Shown here in pieces: positions 37,323 to 47,198 of a DNA stretch of 64,000 bases. Origin of the DNA: Pseudooceanicola onchidii (GTDB lineage Bacteria > Pseudomonadota > Alphaproteobacteria > Rhodobacterales > Rhodobacteraceae). Where the stretch lies: assembly GCF_004959925.1 (NCBI RefSeq), contig NZ_SPUW01000001.1, forward strand, positions 1,550,001 through 1,614,000, in the 5' to 3' direction. Made by a program: the position numbers and the translations under genes. How positions within the stretch are numbered: position 1 is the stretch's first letter; each line of letters begins with the position of its first letter. The notes beneath the pieces were generated by a model. That model was given only the letters and a program-made list of their open reading frames with translations, did not search any database and had not been told where the DNA came from.

Positions 37323-37343
37323 TCTGCTGAAAGACTTGAGGAA

Positions 37344-37368
37344 GGGGTCGCGCAAGCGGCCCCTTTTT
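37344..37368 (+). terminator. Intrinsic terminator after the PRC-barrel gene
   Basis: GGGGTCGC pairs with GCGGCCCC (one G-U pair) around a GCAA loop and is followed by five Ts, 21 bases after the stop codon. Confidence 0.88.
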
Positions 37369-37439
37369 CGTTGGAACATCGCGCCTGCGCGGGCGTTGGT
37401 CCATCAACCCGGCACCCTGCCGCCAGCAAAGGCCTTGTC

Positions 37440-38426
37440 ATGCCCCTTGATACCCGTCCCCGGCCCGGCGCCGCGCCCGCCCCCGCAGGGTCCACGGCCC
37501 GCAGCATCTGCGTCATCGCCAACCCCGGCTCGGGCAAGCGTGACCCGGGCCTCTTCGACGACATCCGCCAGACCATCTGCGCCGATGGCCGCACCTGCGA
37601 CCTGCGCGAAGCCAAGCACGGGTCCGAGATCGAGACCCTGGCGCGCGCCGCCGTCGACGAAGGGTTCGACGTGGTGGCGGCGGCCGGCGGCGATGGCACC
37701 ATCGCGGCCGTTGCAGGCGCGATCTTCGCGGCCCGTGACAAGATGGACCGCCTGCCCCACCTTGGCATCATCCCCCTGGGCACCTTCAATTATGTCGCGC
37801 GGTCCCTGAACATCCCGCAAGAGGCCCCGGCCGAGGCCGCGCGCCTGCTGCTCGAGGCGCCGGATCAGCCGCTCGCCATCGGCGAGGTCAACGGCAAGGT
37901 CTTTCTCAACAACGCCTCGCTTGGCGCCTATCCCGCGATCCTCGACCAGCGCGAAGGCATCTATCGCAAATGGGGCCGGTCCCGCGTGGCCGCCTATTGG
38001 TCGGTGCTGCGCGCCCTGTCGACCCTGGGCAAGCCATTGTCGATGAAGATCGAGGTCGATGGACAGCGCGTGCGGAAAAAGTCCCCGCTCGCCTTCGTTG
38101 CCAATTCATCCTACCAGATCGAGGAGTTCGCCCTGCCCGGCGCCGATGACGTCCGCAACGGCAACTTCGCGCTTTACCTTGCCCCCGACACGGGCCGCTA
38201 TGGCCTGATCCTGCGGGCCCTGCGCCTTGCGGGCCGCGTCGCGCGCCCCGGACGGGATCTTGAGATGATTGCCGCCCGCGAGGTCACGATCACCACCCGC
38301 CAGTCGCAGCGCCTTGTCGCCCGTGATGGCGAGAAAGAGCGTCTTTCCAGCCCCTTCCGCTTCCGGCTTCATACCGACGTGATGCGCGTGATCGCCCCTG
38401 TTGCCGACGACACCCCAGACACCTGA
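37440..38426 (+). CDS. Diacylglycerol kinase-family lipid kinase
   Basis: The 328-residue protein has the DAGK catalytic fold: IANPGSGKRD at the N-terminus, the AAGGDGTIAAVAGAI nucleotide loop, and GIIPLGTFNYVARSL. It resembles the YegS/DgkB group of lipid or sphingoid kinases. I chose the ATG at 37440; the frame upstream includes the preceding terminator. A metallophosphoesterase gene starts three bases after its stop, so the two form an operon. Confidence 0.9.
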   Translation: MPLDTRPRPGAAPAPAGSTARSICVIANPGSGKRDPGLFDDIRQTICADGRTCDLREAKHGSEIETLARAAVDEGFDVVAAAGGDGTIAAVAGAIFAARDKMDRLPHLGIIPLGTFNYVARSLNIPQEAPAEAARLLLEAPDQPLAIGEVNGKVFLNNASLGAYPAILDQREGIYRKWGRSRVAAYWSVLRALSTLGKPLSMKIEVDGQRVRKKSPLAFVANSSYQIEEFALPGADDVRNGNFALYLAPDTGRYGLILRALRLAGRVARPGRDLEMIAAREVTITTRQSQRLVARDGEKERLSSPFRFRLHTDVMRVIAPVADDTPDT

Positions 38427-38429
38427 CCC

Positions 38430-39269
38430 ATGCCGACACGCCTGATCCACCTGTCCGACCTGCACTTCGGCCGCGACCGTCCCGAATTGATGCGCCCGCT
38501 GATCGACGCGGTGAACGGCCTGTCCCCCGATCTTGTGGCGATCTCGGGCGACCTGACACAGCGGGCCTTCGCCAGCCAGTTCCGCGCCGCCCGCACCTTC
38601 ATCGACCACATCGATGCGCCGGTCCTGTGTGTGCCGGGAAACCACGACCTGCCGGTGCATCGCCCGGTGACGCGGTTCTTTCGGCCCTTTCACAACTACA
38701 AGAAGCACATCAACGAAGAGCTCAGCCCCGCGTTGCTGACCCCCGATGTCGCCCTGATCGGCATCAACACGATGAAGCCCTGGCGCTGGCAGACGGGCTG
38801 GGCCAGCCGCAGCGTGATCCGTCGCGCCGCCCGCCTGTGCCGCAGCGGCCCGGCACATCGGCTCAATGTCATCGTCGCGCACCATCCCTTCGAACTGCCC
38901 CCCGACAGCACCAAGCGTGCGATGATAAACGCCGAATGGGGCCTGGCCACCCTGGCCGAGGCCGGGGCCGACATCATCCTGTCCGGCCACCTGCACCAGT
39001 GGCGCGTCATTTCGCCCCCTGACCCGCAATCACCCGAGATCCTGCAGATCCACTGCGGCACCGGGCTGTCGACGCGGATGCGGGGCGAACCGAACGACTT
39101 TGCCGAAATCGTCATCGGCAGCGCCACGTCCGACAGCGACCTCAGCGTGACGCGCTGGATCGCCGGGCCCGAGAACCGCTTTGCCGCGCGCGAAACCACC
39201 CGCTTCCATCGCGGGGCCGACGGCTGGCAGACTGCGACGCCCGTCGATCCGCTGCGGGTTCACCGCTGA
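38430..39269 (+). CDS. Metallophosphoesterase (CpdA-like)
   Basis: The 279-residue protein has all calcineurin-type motifs in order: DLHFGR, GDLTQRA, GNHDLP, VAHHPFE and GHLHQW, which bind two metals. It resembles class III cyclic-nucleotide phosphodiesterases such as CpdA, so hydrolysis of cAMP is possible but not proven. It starts three bases after the lipid-kinase stop. serS follows 75 bases downstream. Confidence 0.9.
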   Translation: MPTRLIHLSDLHFGRDRPELMRPLIDAVNGLSPDLVAISGDLTQRAFASQFRAARTFIDHIDAPVLCVPGNHDLPVHRPVTRFFRPFHNYKKHINEELSPALLTPDVALIGINTMKPWRWQTGWASRSVIRRAARLCRSGPAHRLNVIVAHHPFELPPDSTKRAMINAEWGLATLAEAGADIILSGHLHQWRVISPPDPQSPEILQIHCGTGLSTRMRGEPNDFAEIVIGSATSDSDLSVTRWIAGPENRFAARETTRFHRGADGWQTATPVDPLRVHR

Positions 39270-39344
39270 AACCACCCGGTTTTGCAAACGTGAAAAATCC
39301 GCCATAAGCGGCGTCACCTATTCAACCGATTCCGGGACAAAGAC

Positions 39345-40634
39345 ATGCACGACATCCGCGCCATCCGCGAAAACCCCGCCGCCTTCGACGCCGCCCTGGC
39401 CCGTCGCGGAGTGTCCGCCGTCTCGTCCGACATCCTTTCGCTGGACGAAAAGCGCCGCGCCTGTATTCACGCCGCCGAAACCGCGCAGGCGGATCAGAAC
39501 GCGTCGTCCAAGGAAATCGGCAAGGCCAAGGCCAGCGGTGACGAGGCCGAATTCGAACGCCTGCGCGCCATCGTCGCCGACAAGAAGGCCGAAGTCGCCA
39601 AGATGCAGGCCGAAGCGAAGGATCTGGACCAGCAGCTGACCGACCTTCTGCTGGGCATCCCGAACCTGCCCTATGACGACACGCCCGAGGGCGCGGACGA
39701 AGACGACAACGTCGAAATCCGCCGCGAAGGTACGCCGCGCGAGTTTGACTTCGGCCCGGTCGAGCATTTCGAGATCGCGGGCGTCAAACCGGGGATGGAC
39801 TTCGAAACCGCCGCCAAGCTCTCGGGCTCGCGTTTCGTGGTGCTGGCCAACGGCGTCGCGCGCATCCACCGCGCGCTGGCGCAATTCATGCTCGACACCC
39901 ACACCACCGAACACGGGTTGTCCGAGACCTGGACGCCCGTGCTGGTGAAAGAAGAGATGATGTACGGCACCGGCCAGCTGCCCAAGTTCGGCGAAGACAG
40001 CTATCAGACCCGCGAGGGCTGGTGGCTTGTGCCCACGGCCGAGGTCACGCTGACCAATATCGTCAACGACACGATCATCGACGAAGGCTACCTGCCCCGC
40101 CGCTATGTCGCCCACACCCAGTGTTTCCGGTCCGAGGCCGGCAGCGCGGGTCGCGACACCAGCGGAATGCTGCGCCAGCACCAGTTCGAAAAGGTCGAAA
40201 TGGTCTCGGTCACCAAGCCCGAGGACAGCCGGGCCGAACTGGACCGGATGACCGACTGCGCCGAGAACATCCTGCGCAAGCTGGGCATTCCCTTCCGCAC
40301 CGTGGTGCTTTGCACCGGTGACATGGGCGCAGGCGCACGCCGCACCCACGACATCGAGGTCTGGCTGCCCGGTCAGAACGCCTATCGCGAAATCTCGTCC
40401 TGTTCGGTCTGCGGCGATTACCAGGCGCGGCGCATGAACGCCCGCTATCGCCCCGATGGCGGCAAGCCGGAATTCGTGCACACGCTCAACGGGTCGGGCC
40501 TCGCGGTCGGGCGCTGCCTGATCGCGGTGCTGGAAAACGGCCAGCAAGAGGACGGGTCTGTCCTCCTGCCCGAGGCGCTGCACCCCTGGCTGGGCGGCAA
40601 GACCGTGCTGCAGGCCGACGGCACCCTCGCCTGA
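39345..40634 (+). CDS. serS: Serine--tRNA ligase
   Basis: This is the class II synthetase that charges tRNA-Ser. The 429-residue protein has the N-terminal long coiled-coil arm (about 30-105), motif 2 in [17 protein letters not shown] and QFEKVEMV, and motif 3 in [16 protein letters not shown]. The segment [19 protein letters not shown] is the expected serine-binding region. Length is normal and the start [14 protein letters not shown] is conserved. Confidence 0.97.
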   Translation: MHDIRAIRENPAAFDAALARRGVSAVSSDILSLDEKRRACIHAAETAQADQNASSKEIGKAKASGDEAEFERLRAIVADKKAEVAKMQAEAKDLDQQLTDLLLGIPNLPYDDTPEGADEDDNVEIRREGTPREFDFGPVEHFEIAGVKPGMDFETAAKLSGSRFVVLANGVARIHRALAQFMLDTHTTEHGLSETWTPVLVKEEMMYGTGQLPKFGEDSYQTREGWWLVPTAEVTLTNIVNDTIIDEGYLPRRYVAHTQCFRSEAGSAGRDTSGMLRQHQFEKVEMVSVTKPEDSRAELDRMTDCAENILRKLGIPFRTVVLCTGDMGAGARRTHDIEVWLPGQNAYREISSCSVCGDYQARRMNARYRPDGGKPEFVHTLNGSGLAVGRCLIAVLENGQQEDGSVLLPEALHPWLGGKTVLQADGTLA

Positions 40635-40635
40635 C

Positions 40636-40672
40636 AAAAAGGCCGCGCCCCGGGTATCCCCGGCGCGCGGCC
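40636..40672. terminator. Bidirectional terminator between serS and the EF-hand gene
   Basis: GGCCGCGC (40641-40648) pairs with GCGCGGCC (40665-40672), with an inner CCGGG/CCCGG stem. On the minus strand the hairpin is followed by TTTTTG, so it clearly serves the EF-hand gene; on the plus strand the T run is missing. Confidence 0.75.
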
Positions 40673-40691
40673 CCCACTTACCTCAGCGCGA

Positions 40692-40943
40692 TCAGCCTGC
40701 GATGACGCCCGCGTCGATCGCGGCAGTCAGTTCATCCTGAGAGACCTCTCCGCTCTGGTCGGCATCGATCTCACCGAAGACCTCGGGGGTCAGATCCGGA
40801 TAGGCTTCGACCAGTTCCTCCATCGAGAAGCTGCCGTTTGCATCGACGTCCTGGACCATCGTGTCTGCCAGCGCCGGAGCGGCGGCAAAGCCCAGCAGGG
40901 CGATGGTGGTGGCCAGGGTCGTGTTCAGCTTCGTCTTGGTCAT
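40692..40943 (-). CDS. Secreted EF-hand calcium-binding protein
   Basis: The 83-residue protein has a signal peptide (TTIALLGFAAAPALA) and two EF-hand loops, DVDANGSFSMEE and DADQSGEVSQDE, each with acidic or oxygen ligands at positions 1, 3, 5 and 12. It is likely a periplasmic calcium sensor or buffer. The ATG at 40943 is preceded by GGAG; an ATG four codons upstream is possible. Confidence 0.88.
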   Translation of the reverse strand: MTKTKLNTTLATTIALLGFAAAPALADTMVQDVDANGSFSMEELVEAYPDLTPEVFGEIDADQSGEVSQDELTAAIDAGVIAG

Positions 40944-41273
40944 GTTCAACTCCATTGGTTGGGTTATGAAACGGCTGTGTGTGCCGTTGATCCAAAGCTG
41001 GCGCTCTTCCAATTGACTTACAAGCCACTGAAATGGGGTAGAAAATCGGAATCGCGTGGTTCGGCGCAAGGGTGCCGATTTTCAGGCGCCCCCAGCAAAA
41101 AGGCGCTGTCGGGCGCCGTCGGAAATTCGTGCCATCTGGACAATTTCGGCCGGTCCTTGCCAGCGACACGGCCGGTTCCCGCCAGACTCAGGCCATGGCG
41201 CGGATCGGCAAGTTTCCCCGCCCCGAAACGCCCCGCCGATGAACCAATCTCTCCCCTCGTGCGTATCCTTTCC
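40944..41273. other. Divergent spacer between the EF-hand and TspO-like genes
   Basis: Nothing decisive is visible. GGCGC-rich short hairpins occur near 41090-41125 and 41160-41180, and a TTGACT lies at 41013 without a good -10. Both flanking promoters should lie in this stretch. Confidence 0.4.
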
Positions 41274-41969
41274 ATGACACGCACCAAAGCCATCCTGGCC
41301 CTCGCGGCGGCGCTCGCCTTCGCCATATCGCCCTTCACCACGACCGGATTCGCGGGCTTTTCGGCCGACCAATTCCCGGTGCCGCAGTTCGACCCGCCGA
41401 TTCAGCCCGCAGGCTGGGCCTTTTCGATCTGGGGGGTGATCTACCTCTGGCTCATCGCCTCAGCCGGGTACGGGCTTTTGCGCCGCGCCGAAGATCCCAC
41501 ATGGGACCAAACACGCTGGCCGCTGATCGCCTCGCTCGCAATTGGCGCGGCATGGATCCCGACCGCAGTCGCATCGCCCCTCTGGGCAACGGTGCTGATC
41601 TGGGCAATGTGGGTCGGCGCGATCCTGGCCCTGCTGCGGACCCCAGCAACCGACACCTGGTGGTTGCGCGTCCCGCTCGGGCTCTATGCCGGCTGGCTCA
41701 CCGCCGCCTCCTGCGTGGCGACGGCGATCCTTGCGACCGGCTATGGCGCGACGCCGGTCCTGACGATCCACGCGGCCTTCCTGCTGCTGGGACTGGCGCT
41801 GGCCTCGCTCGTCCTGCGGCGCCTGCCCAGCCCGGGCTACGCCGCCGCGGTGGTCTGGGCGCTCACCGGGATCCTCGTTGCCAATCTTGACCCGGTGCGC
41901 CCCCTGATGATCGCCCTGCCCCTGATCGGCGCGGTGCTTCTGGCGCTTCCGGTCCTACGGCGCGCCTGA
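41274..41969 (+). CDS. TspO/MBR-like tryptophan-rich membrane protein
   Basis: The 231-residue protein has about seven hydrophobic helices and the TspO-like phrase PPIQPAGWAFSIWGVIYLWL near residues 40-60, rich in Trp and Pro. Proteins of this longer type belong to the TspO/MBR group or are distant relatives, and may bind porphyrins or act in light or oxygen sensing. The assignment is moderate because classic TspO is about 160 residues. I chose the ATG at 41274 as the start of the first hydrophobic segment. Confidence 0.65.
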   Translation: MTRTKAILALAAALAFAISPFTTTGFAGFSADQFPVPQFDPPIQPAGWAFSIWGVIYLWLIASAGYGLLRRAEDPTWDQTRWPLIASLAIGAAWIPTAVASPLWATVLIWAMWVGAILALLRTPATDTWWLRVPLGLYAGWLTAASCVATAILATGYGATPVLTIHAAFLLLGLALASLVLRRLPSPGYAAAVVWALTGILVANLDPVRPLMIALPLIGAVLLALPVLRRA

Positions 41970-41971
41970 TC

Positions 41972-42009
41972 TTCATCTTGCCGGAAATACTCCCGCCGGA
42001 GGCAGCCCG
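41972..42009 (-). terminator. GGAGTATTT-type 3' element downstream of der
   Basis: Directly after the der stop, the minus strand reads a GC-rich part followed by CGGGAGTATTTCCGGC and then AAGATGAA. The tail nearly repeats the one downstream of fabD (20 of 22 bases). Function as a terminator or 3' end element is inferred from position. Confidence 0.45.
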
Positions 42010-43494
42010 TCAGCCGGGCTTGCCCTTGCCCAGGTGCTTGCGCAACCGGGACGGCGTGGATTTCTTGCGGCCCTTGTAGGGGTTCTTGTCGGCCTGGCTG
42101 CGCATGTACAGCCGGATCGGCGTGCCGGGCATGTCGAAGGTCACCCGCAACCCGTTGACCAGATAGCGGGAATAGCTGTCCGGCAGAAGCTCGGGGTGCG
42201 AACACATGACCACGAAGGCCGGGGGCCGGGTCTTGGCCTGCGTGACATAGCGCAGCTTGATACGCTTGCCGCCGGGCGCGGGCGGCGGGTGCTGTTCCAG
42301 CATCCCCGTCAGCCAACGGTTCAGCCGCGCGGTCGAAACACGGCGGTTCCAGACCTCGTGCGCCTTGATGACGGCGGCCTGCAGGCGATCCAGCCCGCGA
42401 CCCGTCTTGGCCGACACGGTGACCAGCGGCGCGCCCTTCAGCTGTGGCAGCAGCCGCTCGAACGCTTCACGCAGATCGCGCAGCTTGCCCTGCTTGTCGT
42501 CTTCCAGATCCCACTTGTTGACGGCGACCACCACCGCGCGCCCTTCACGCTCGGCCAGGTCGGCGATCCGCAGGTCCTGCTGTTCAAACGGGATCGCGGC
42601 ATCCAGAAGCACGACGACCACTTCGGCGAACTTCACCGCCCGCAACCCGTCCGAGACCGAAAGCTTCTCAAGCTTGTCCTGGACCTTGGCCTTCTTGCGC
42701 ATCCCGGCCGTATCGAACAGCCGCACCGGCACGTCATCCCATGTCAGCCGAAGCGAGATCGAATCCCGCGTGATCCCCGCCTCGGGGCCGGTCAGCAGCC
42801 GTTCCTCCCCTAGGATCTTGTTGATCAGGGTGGATTTCCCGGCGTTCGGACGGCCCACGACGGCCACCTGCAGCGGCCGCGCCTCGGTCGGGCGCCAGCT
42901 TTCGTCCTCTTCGGGTTCCTCGTCCACGTCCCAGTCGGTCGAGGGCATCAGCCCTTCTTCGGCGGCCACGCGCGCGGCTTCCTTGTCGCGGGCCGCGAAA
43001 TCCTTGGCGATCGGGCCCAGCACCTCGGCCAGCTCGCCCATGCCTTCGCCGTGTTCGGCCGACAGGCGCAGCGGTTCGCCCAGGCCCAGCTCATAGGCCT
43101 CGAACAGCCCGGCTTCGCCCGCACGCCCCTCGGCCTTGTTGGCCGCAAGGATCACATGGGCAGACCGTTTGCGCAGGATATCCGCAAAGATGTGATCCGA
43201 AGGCGTCACCCCGGCGCGCGCGTCGATGACGAACAGGCACACGTCCGCCATGTCGACCGCACGTTCGGTCAGCTTGCGCATCCGGCCCTGCAGGCTTTCG
43301 TCCGTCGCCTCTTCCAGACCGGCGGTGTCGATGACGGTGAATCGCAGGTGGCCCAGACGCGCGTCGCCTTCACGCAGGTCGCGCGTCACGCCGGGCTGGT
43401 CATCGACCAGCGCCAGCTTCTTGCCGACAAGGCGGTTGAACAGCGTCGACTTGCCCACATTGGGCCGTCCGACGATGGCGAGCGTAAAGGACAT
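42010..43494 (-). CDS. der: Ribosome biogenesis GTPase Der (EngA)
   Basis: Der is a double GTPase needed for 50S ribosome assembly. The 494-residue protein has two tandem G domains, each with its P-loop ([11 protein letters not shown] and [11 protein letters not shown]), DxxG (DTAGLEE and DTAGMRK) and N/TKxD (AANKAEG, VNKWDLE), and a KH-like C-terminal domain with a basic tail. The first N/TKxD is altered (NKAE), which is common in Der domain 1. It lies downstream of bamB, as in E. coli. Confidence 0.96.
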   Translation of the reverse strand: MSFTLAIVGRPNVGKSTLFNRLVGKKLALVDDQPGVTRDLREGDARLGHLRFTVIDTAGLEEATDESLQGRMRKLTERAVDMADVCLFVIDARAGVTPSDHIFADILRKRSAHVILAANKAEGRAGEAGLFEAYELGLGEPLRLSAEHGEGMGELAEVLGPIAKDFAARDKEAARVAAEEGLMPSTDWDVDEEPEEDESWRPTEARPLQVAVVGRPNAGKSTLINKILGEERLLTGPEAGITRDSISLRLTWDDVPVRLFDTAGMRKKAKVQDKLEKLSVSDGLRAVKFAEVVVVLLDAAIPFEQQDLRIADLAEREGRAVVVAVNKWDLEDDKQGKLRDLREAFERLLPQLKGAPLVTVSAKTGRGLDRLQAAVIKAHEVWNRRVSTARLNRWLTGMLEQHPPPAPGGKRIKLRYVTQAKTRPPAFVVMCSHPELLPDSYSRYLVNGLRVTFDMPGTPIRLYMRSQADKNPYKGRKKSTPSRLRKHLGKGKPG

Positions 43495-43605
43495 CCTGAC
43501 CTCGATCCGTCAAAACCCGTCCCGAAGGGTGAACTTGCGTTCCCCCGGATGGGGAATGGCAGGGGCGGGTTGGGTAACAAGCCGCCCCGATACCCTATTC
43601 CTGGA

Positions 43606-44961
43606 TCAACGGAAAGCCAGCAATTGACCACGCGCCGACACGACATAAAGCGTGCGTCCCGCGATCACCGGGTTCGACGACGCACCGCCCGGCAATTCGA
43701 CCTGGCCCACCAGCGCGCCCGAGGTCGGATCGAACGACCGCAGCAGCCCGTCGCCCGAAGCGACGATCAGACGGTTGCCCGCCAGAACCGGGCCATAGTG
43801 GCCAAAGACTTCCTTCTGGCGGCGCGGCTTGTCCTTGACGAACAGCGGCAGGTCCTGCGCCCAGACACGTTCGCCCGTTTCGGCCGACAGGCGGACGATC
43901 TGGTTCAGGTCGGACACCAGGAAGACATCGCCACCAAAGGCCCAGACCGGCGACATCGCGCCTTCGTTCGCGGACCAGAGCCGTTCGCCGGTCGTGGCAT
44001 CCAGCGCCACGGTCGACCCGGACTGCACCCCGACATAGACGCGGCCGTTCGACACGACCGGATCGCCCGAGATATCGCCGATGACGGACTTCGCGAACCC
44101 GCGACGCCGCCCGGACACCAGCGCGCCCCAGGATTGCAGGCCGCCTTCGCGGCTGACGGCCTGGATCTCGCCCGAGGCATGGCCGAAGATCACCAGGTCG
44201 CCGGAAATCGCCGGAGCGGGTCCGCCCAGAAGCGTATTGCGGTCCGGCGTGGCGGTCATCTGCCAGCGCACGCGGCCATTGTTCACATCGATCGCCCAGG
44301 CGGTTGCATCGCCCGAGATCACGTAGACCAGGTTGCCCGCCACCGTCGGCGTGCCCGTGCCCGAGCTGTCCAGATCCTGTTCCCACAGCACAGCGCCGGT
44401 CGCCGGATCGAGAGCCGACAGGATGCCATAACCGGTCGAGACGAAAAGCTTGCCTCCGCCATAGGCCAGGCCGCCGCCGGATGCCTGCCCGCTGCCGTCG
44501 GCCGGCGGGGCAAGATCGCGGGTCCAGGCCACGGCGCCACCGGTGGTGACCGCCGTCACCTTGGCGCCGCTGTCCAGCGTGAAGATGCGGCCGTCGGCCA
44601 CCACGGGATCCCCGGCGATGCGGGCCTTGCGACCGTCGCCATCGCCGATGTTCACCGCCCAGGCCAGCGACAGCGCGCCATTCAGCGCCGCGTTGTCGAC
44701 CCGCGTTGCAGGCGATCCGGGGCGTTGCGGCCAGTTGGCATTGGCCGTCGCGCCGGGCATCGACACCGGCTCGACCCGGTTTTCGGTGGCATCGTCGGTC
44801 AGCGGCGCATCGGTCAGCACCGCGGCCACGTCTTCGCGCTTGCCGGGCAGATAGGTTTCCTTCTTCTCGCAAGCCGCCAGCGCAACCACGCTGCAGATCA
44901 CGGCCAGGCGGATCATCCGGTCACCGGCCATCCGGCCCTTTGCCATCGCAAATGTCATCAT
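43606..44961 (-). CDS. bamB: Outer-membrane assembly lipoprotein BamB-like PQQ beta-propeller
   Basis: The protein has a lipoprotein signal (VVALAAC) followed by an eight-bladed PQQ-type propeller with repeated phrases such as GAVLWEQDLDSS, GRVRWQMTAT and GERVWAQDLPLF. BamB helps insert beta-barrel proteins in the outer membrane. The gene order yfgM-bamB-der matches E. coli. The start is uncertain: ATGs at 44961, 44958, 44946, 44931 and 44916 are all in frame and all keep the lipobox. Confidence 0.88.
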   Translation of the reverse strand: MMTFAMAKGRMAGDRMIRLAVICSVVALAACEKKETYLPGKREDVAAVLTDAPLTDDATENRVEPVSMPGATANANWPQRPGSPATRVDNAALNGALSLAWAVNIGDGDGRKARIAGDPVVADGRIFTLDSGAKVTAVTTGGAVAWTRDLAPPADGSGQASGGGLAYGGGKLFVSTGYGILSALDPATGAVLWEQDLDSSGTGTPTVAGNLVYVISGDATAWAIDVNNGRVRWQMTATPDRNTLLGGPAPAISGDLVIFGHASGEIQAVSREGGLQSWGALVSGRRRGFAKSVIGDISGDPVVSNGRVYVGVQSGSTVALDATTGERLWSANEGAMSPVWAFGGDVFLVSDLNQIVRLSAETGERVWAQDLPLFVKDKPRRQKEVFGHYGPVLAGNRLIVASGDGLLRSFDPTSGALVGQVELPGGASSNPVIAGRTLYVVSARGQLLAFR

Positions 44962-45001
44962 TGCCGCGTTCCCGCCTCTTCGTCCCGATCCTGACAGCCG
45001 A

Positions 45002-45676
45002 TCAGCCGTCCTGCGTGGTGTCCGCCTCTCCGGGCGTGCCACCAAGCACCACAATCAACTGAGAAATCCGACGAAGCAAGTCCGGCGTCATCCCCGCATC
45101 TTCCTGCATGTCGCGCAGCTGCGCCAGCGCCTCGCCGGGGTTGCCTTCCTCGACATGCGTCATGGCGATCTGTTCCAGCGCCAGCAGCCGCAGCGGCGAT
45201 CCTGCCCCGGCCAGGTCCTGATAGCCGTCGCGCCGTTCGGCGGGCGACAGCGTGTCGGCCTGCAGCGCCAGCGCCCGGAATTTCGCCAGCGACCGGTAGA
45301 CCACCGGGACCTCGCCGGTTTCCGCCACGCGGTTCAGCTCGTCCACGGCGCCCTGCGTATCGCCCGACCGTGCCATTTCCGCCGCGCGGGTCAGGCCCAG
45401 CATGGCGGCGGCATCGGGCGTATCGGCCCCGATCGCATCAAGCGCGGCGGCGCGTTCGCCCGGCTCGCCCTGTTCCAGAGCGGTCAGGATCGCGTCCCCG
45501 AAGGCTTCGGCCTGCGCTTCGCGTTCGGCGCGGGTGTATTCGTACCAGGCCGCACCCGCCACGATCACCACGACAACCACGGCGGCAATCCAGCCATATC
45601 TGCGGAATGTCGCGAACAACCTGTCGCGCCGCACCTCTTCCGTCACTTCGTCAATGAATGAATCCGACTGGCTCAC
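45002..45676 (-). CDS. YfgM-like tetratricopeptide membrane protein
   Basis: The 224-residue protein has a cytoplasmic start, one membrane anchor (WIAAVVVVVIVAGAAW, residues 29-44) and a periplasmic TPR-like alpha domain, as in YfgM, which works with PpiD and SecYEG in the periplasmic chaperone network. Its position before bamB and der supports this. The C-terminus is Gly/Thr/Asp-rich and unstructured. Confidence 0.85.
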   Translation of the reverse strand: MSQSDSFIDEVTEEVRRDRLFATFRRYGWIAAVVVVVIVAGAAWYEYTRAEREAQAEAFGDAILTALEQGEPGERAAALDAIGADTPDAAAMLGLTRAAEMARSGDTQGAVDELNRVAETGEVPVVYRSLAKFRALALQADTLSPAERRDGYQDLAGAGSPLRLLALEQIAMTHVEEGNPGEALAQLRDMQEDAGMTPDLLRRISQLIVVLGGTPGEADTTQDG

Positions 45677-45772
45677 CGTATACTCCCCGGTTCTGGTCCG
45701 CCCCTCTTAACCTGTCACCCCATGCCTGCCAAGGGGACCCAACCAGATGTGCCGATGTGACAGGATGCGGCA

Positions 45773-45800
45773 TTGCAGAAATCTGGAACTGAACTATACA
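45773..45800 (+). promoter_or_regulatory. Sigma-70-like promoter of the RND efflux operon
   Basis: TTGCAG (45773-45778) and TATACA (45795-45800) are 16 bases apart, a good -35/-10 pair. The -10 lies inside the palindrome listed next. It is the only convincing promoter before the adaptor gene at 45894. Confidence 0.6.
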
Positions 45801-45806
45801 GTTCAG
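45789..45806. promoter_or_regulatory. TetR-type operator over the RND promoter
   Basis: CTGAACTATACAGTTCAG has perfect 7-base arms (CTGAACT/AGTTCAG) around ATAC. It covers the -10 element, the classic arrangement for a TetR/AcrR-family repressor of an efflux operon. No TetR gene lies within the window, so the repressor would act from elsewhere. Confidence 0.7.
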
Positions 45807-45893
45807 AATATTCCCCCTCTGACCTTGCATTTTGGGGTCGGCTCTCTAATTCGGGGAAAACGAGTTTAACCGAAGAACAGGGCAAGCGGTTCC

Positions 45894-47198
45894 ATGCGTC
45901 TGATCCCGATCCTCACTGCGATCCTCGTCACGGCCTTCCTGTACGGCATGGTCATCCAGCGCGACGCCATCACCGCCTTTGCCCGTGGCGAAGGGCTGTC
46001 GACCGCGCTGGCCATCGCCAAGGGCGAAGATGACGACGGCGCCATCCAGACCGCTGCCGTCGACAGCGAACAGCGCAGCGACGCGACCGAGGTCGCCGCC
46101 CCCGCCAAGGAAAAGGCGACCCATGCCCCCGTCAAGGTCGTCACCGTGATGAGCGAGGCGCGCGAAATCGACAGCGCCGTCATCCTGCGCGGCCAGACGG
46201 CGGCCGCGCGCAGTGTCGAACTGCGCTCGGAAACCAGCGGCACCGTCGTGTCGACCCCGATCCGCAAGGGCGCCGAGGTTCAGGCGGACGACCTGCTGTG
46301 CGCCATCGATCCCGGCACCCGCGAAGACAGCCTTGCCGAAGCCGAAGCGCGGCTGGCCGAAGCCGTGGCCTCGGTCCCGTCGGCCGAAGCGCGCGTCGAA
46401 GAGGCCAAGGCCCGCCTCTCCGAGGCCGAGATCAACCAGAATGCCTCTGACCGCCTGAAGGAAAGCGGCTTTGCCTCGGACACCCGCGTGGCGTCCTCGC
46501 AGGCCACGACGCGCGCCGCCGAAGCCGCACTGGCCCAGGCCGAAAGCGGTCTGGCCACCACGCAGGCCGCGATCCGGTCGGCCGAAGCCGCCGTCGCCTC
46601 GGCCACCCGCGAACTGGACCGCACCAAGATGCACGCCCCGTTCGGCGGGCTGCTGGAACATGACACCGCTGAGCTTGGGTCGCTTTTGCAGACGGGCGGC
46701 ACCTGCGCCACGATCATCCAGCTTGATCCGATCAAGCTGGTCGGCTTCATCCCGGAAACCGAGATCAACCGGGTCGAGACCGGCGCCCGCGCCGGCGCCC
46801 GTCTGACCGCCTCGGCCAAGGAGCTGACGGGCGTGGTGACCTTCCTGTCGCGCTCGGCCGATCCGCAGACCCGCACCTTCCGCGTAGAAATCGAAGTACC
46901 CAACCCCGATCTTGCCATCCGCGACGGCCAGACCGCCGAGATCCTGATTGCCGCGCCCGGTGCCAAGGCGCACCTGCTGCCGCAATCGGCGCTGACGCTG
47001 AACGACGACGGCGCGCTTGGGGTCCGCACGGTCGAAGGCGCCACCGCCGGGTTCGCCCCCGTCAAGATCCTGCGCGACACCGTCGAAGGCGTCTGGGTGA
47101 CCGGCCTGCCAGACACCGCGCAGGTCATCGTCATCGGCCAGGACTACGTGATCGCGGGCGTGCCGGTCGAGGCCACCCTGCAGGAGCCGCGCCAATGA
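45894..47198 (+). CDS. RND efflux periplasmic adaptor subunit
   Basis: The 434-residue protein has one N-terminal membrane anchor, a short linker, a biotinyl-lipoyl half (AARSVELRSETSGTVVSTPIR), a long Ala/Glu-rich coiled-coil hairpin (about 145-235), the second lipoyl half (KMHAPFGGLLEHD) and a beta-barrel domain. It links the inner-membrane pump to an outer-membrane channel. Its TGA overlaps the ATG of the pump gene (ATGA). No TolC-like gene is nearby. Confidence 0.93.
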   Translation: MRLIPILTAILVTAFLYGMVIQRDAITAFARGEGLSTALAIAKGEDDDGAIQTAAVDSEQRSDATEVAAPAKEKATHAPVKVVTVMSEAREIDSAVILRGQTAAARSVELRSETSGTVVSTPIRKGAEVQADDLLCAIDPGTREDSLAEAEARLAEAVASVPSAEARVEEAKARLSEAEINQNASDRLKESGFASDTRVASSQATTRAAEAALAQAESGLATTQAAIRSAEAAVASATRELDRTKMHAPFGGLLEHDTAELGSLLQTGGTCATIIQLDPIKLVGFIPETEINRVETGARAGARLTASAKELTGVVTFLSRSADPQTRTFRVEIEVPNPDLAIRDGQTAEILIAAPGAKAHLLPQSALTLNDDGALGVRTVEGATAGFAPVKILRDTVEGVWVTGLPDTAQVIVIGQDYVIAGVPVEATLQEPRQ

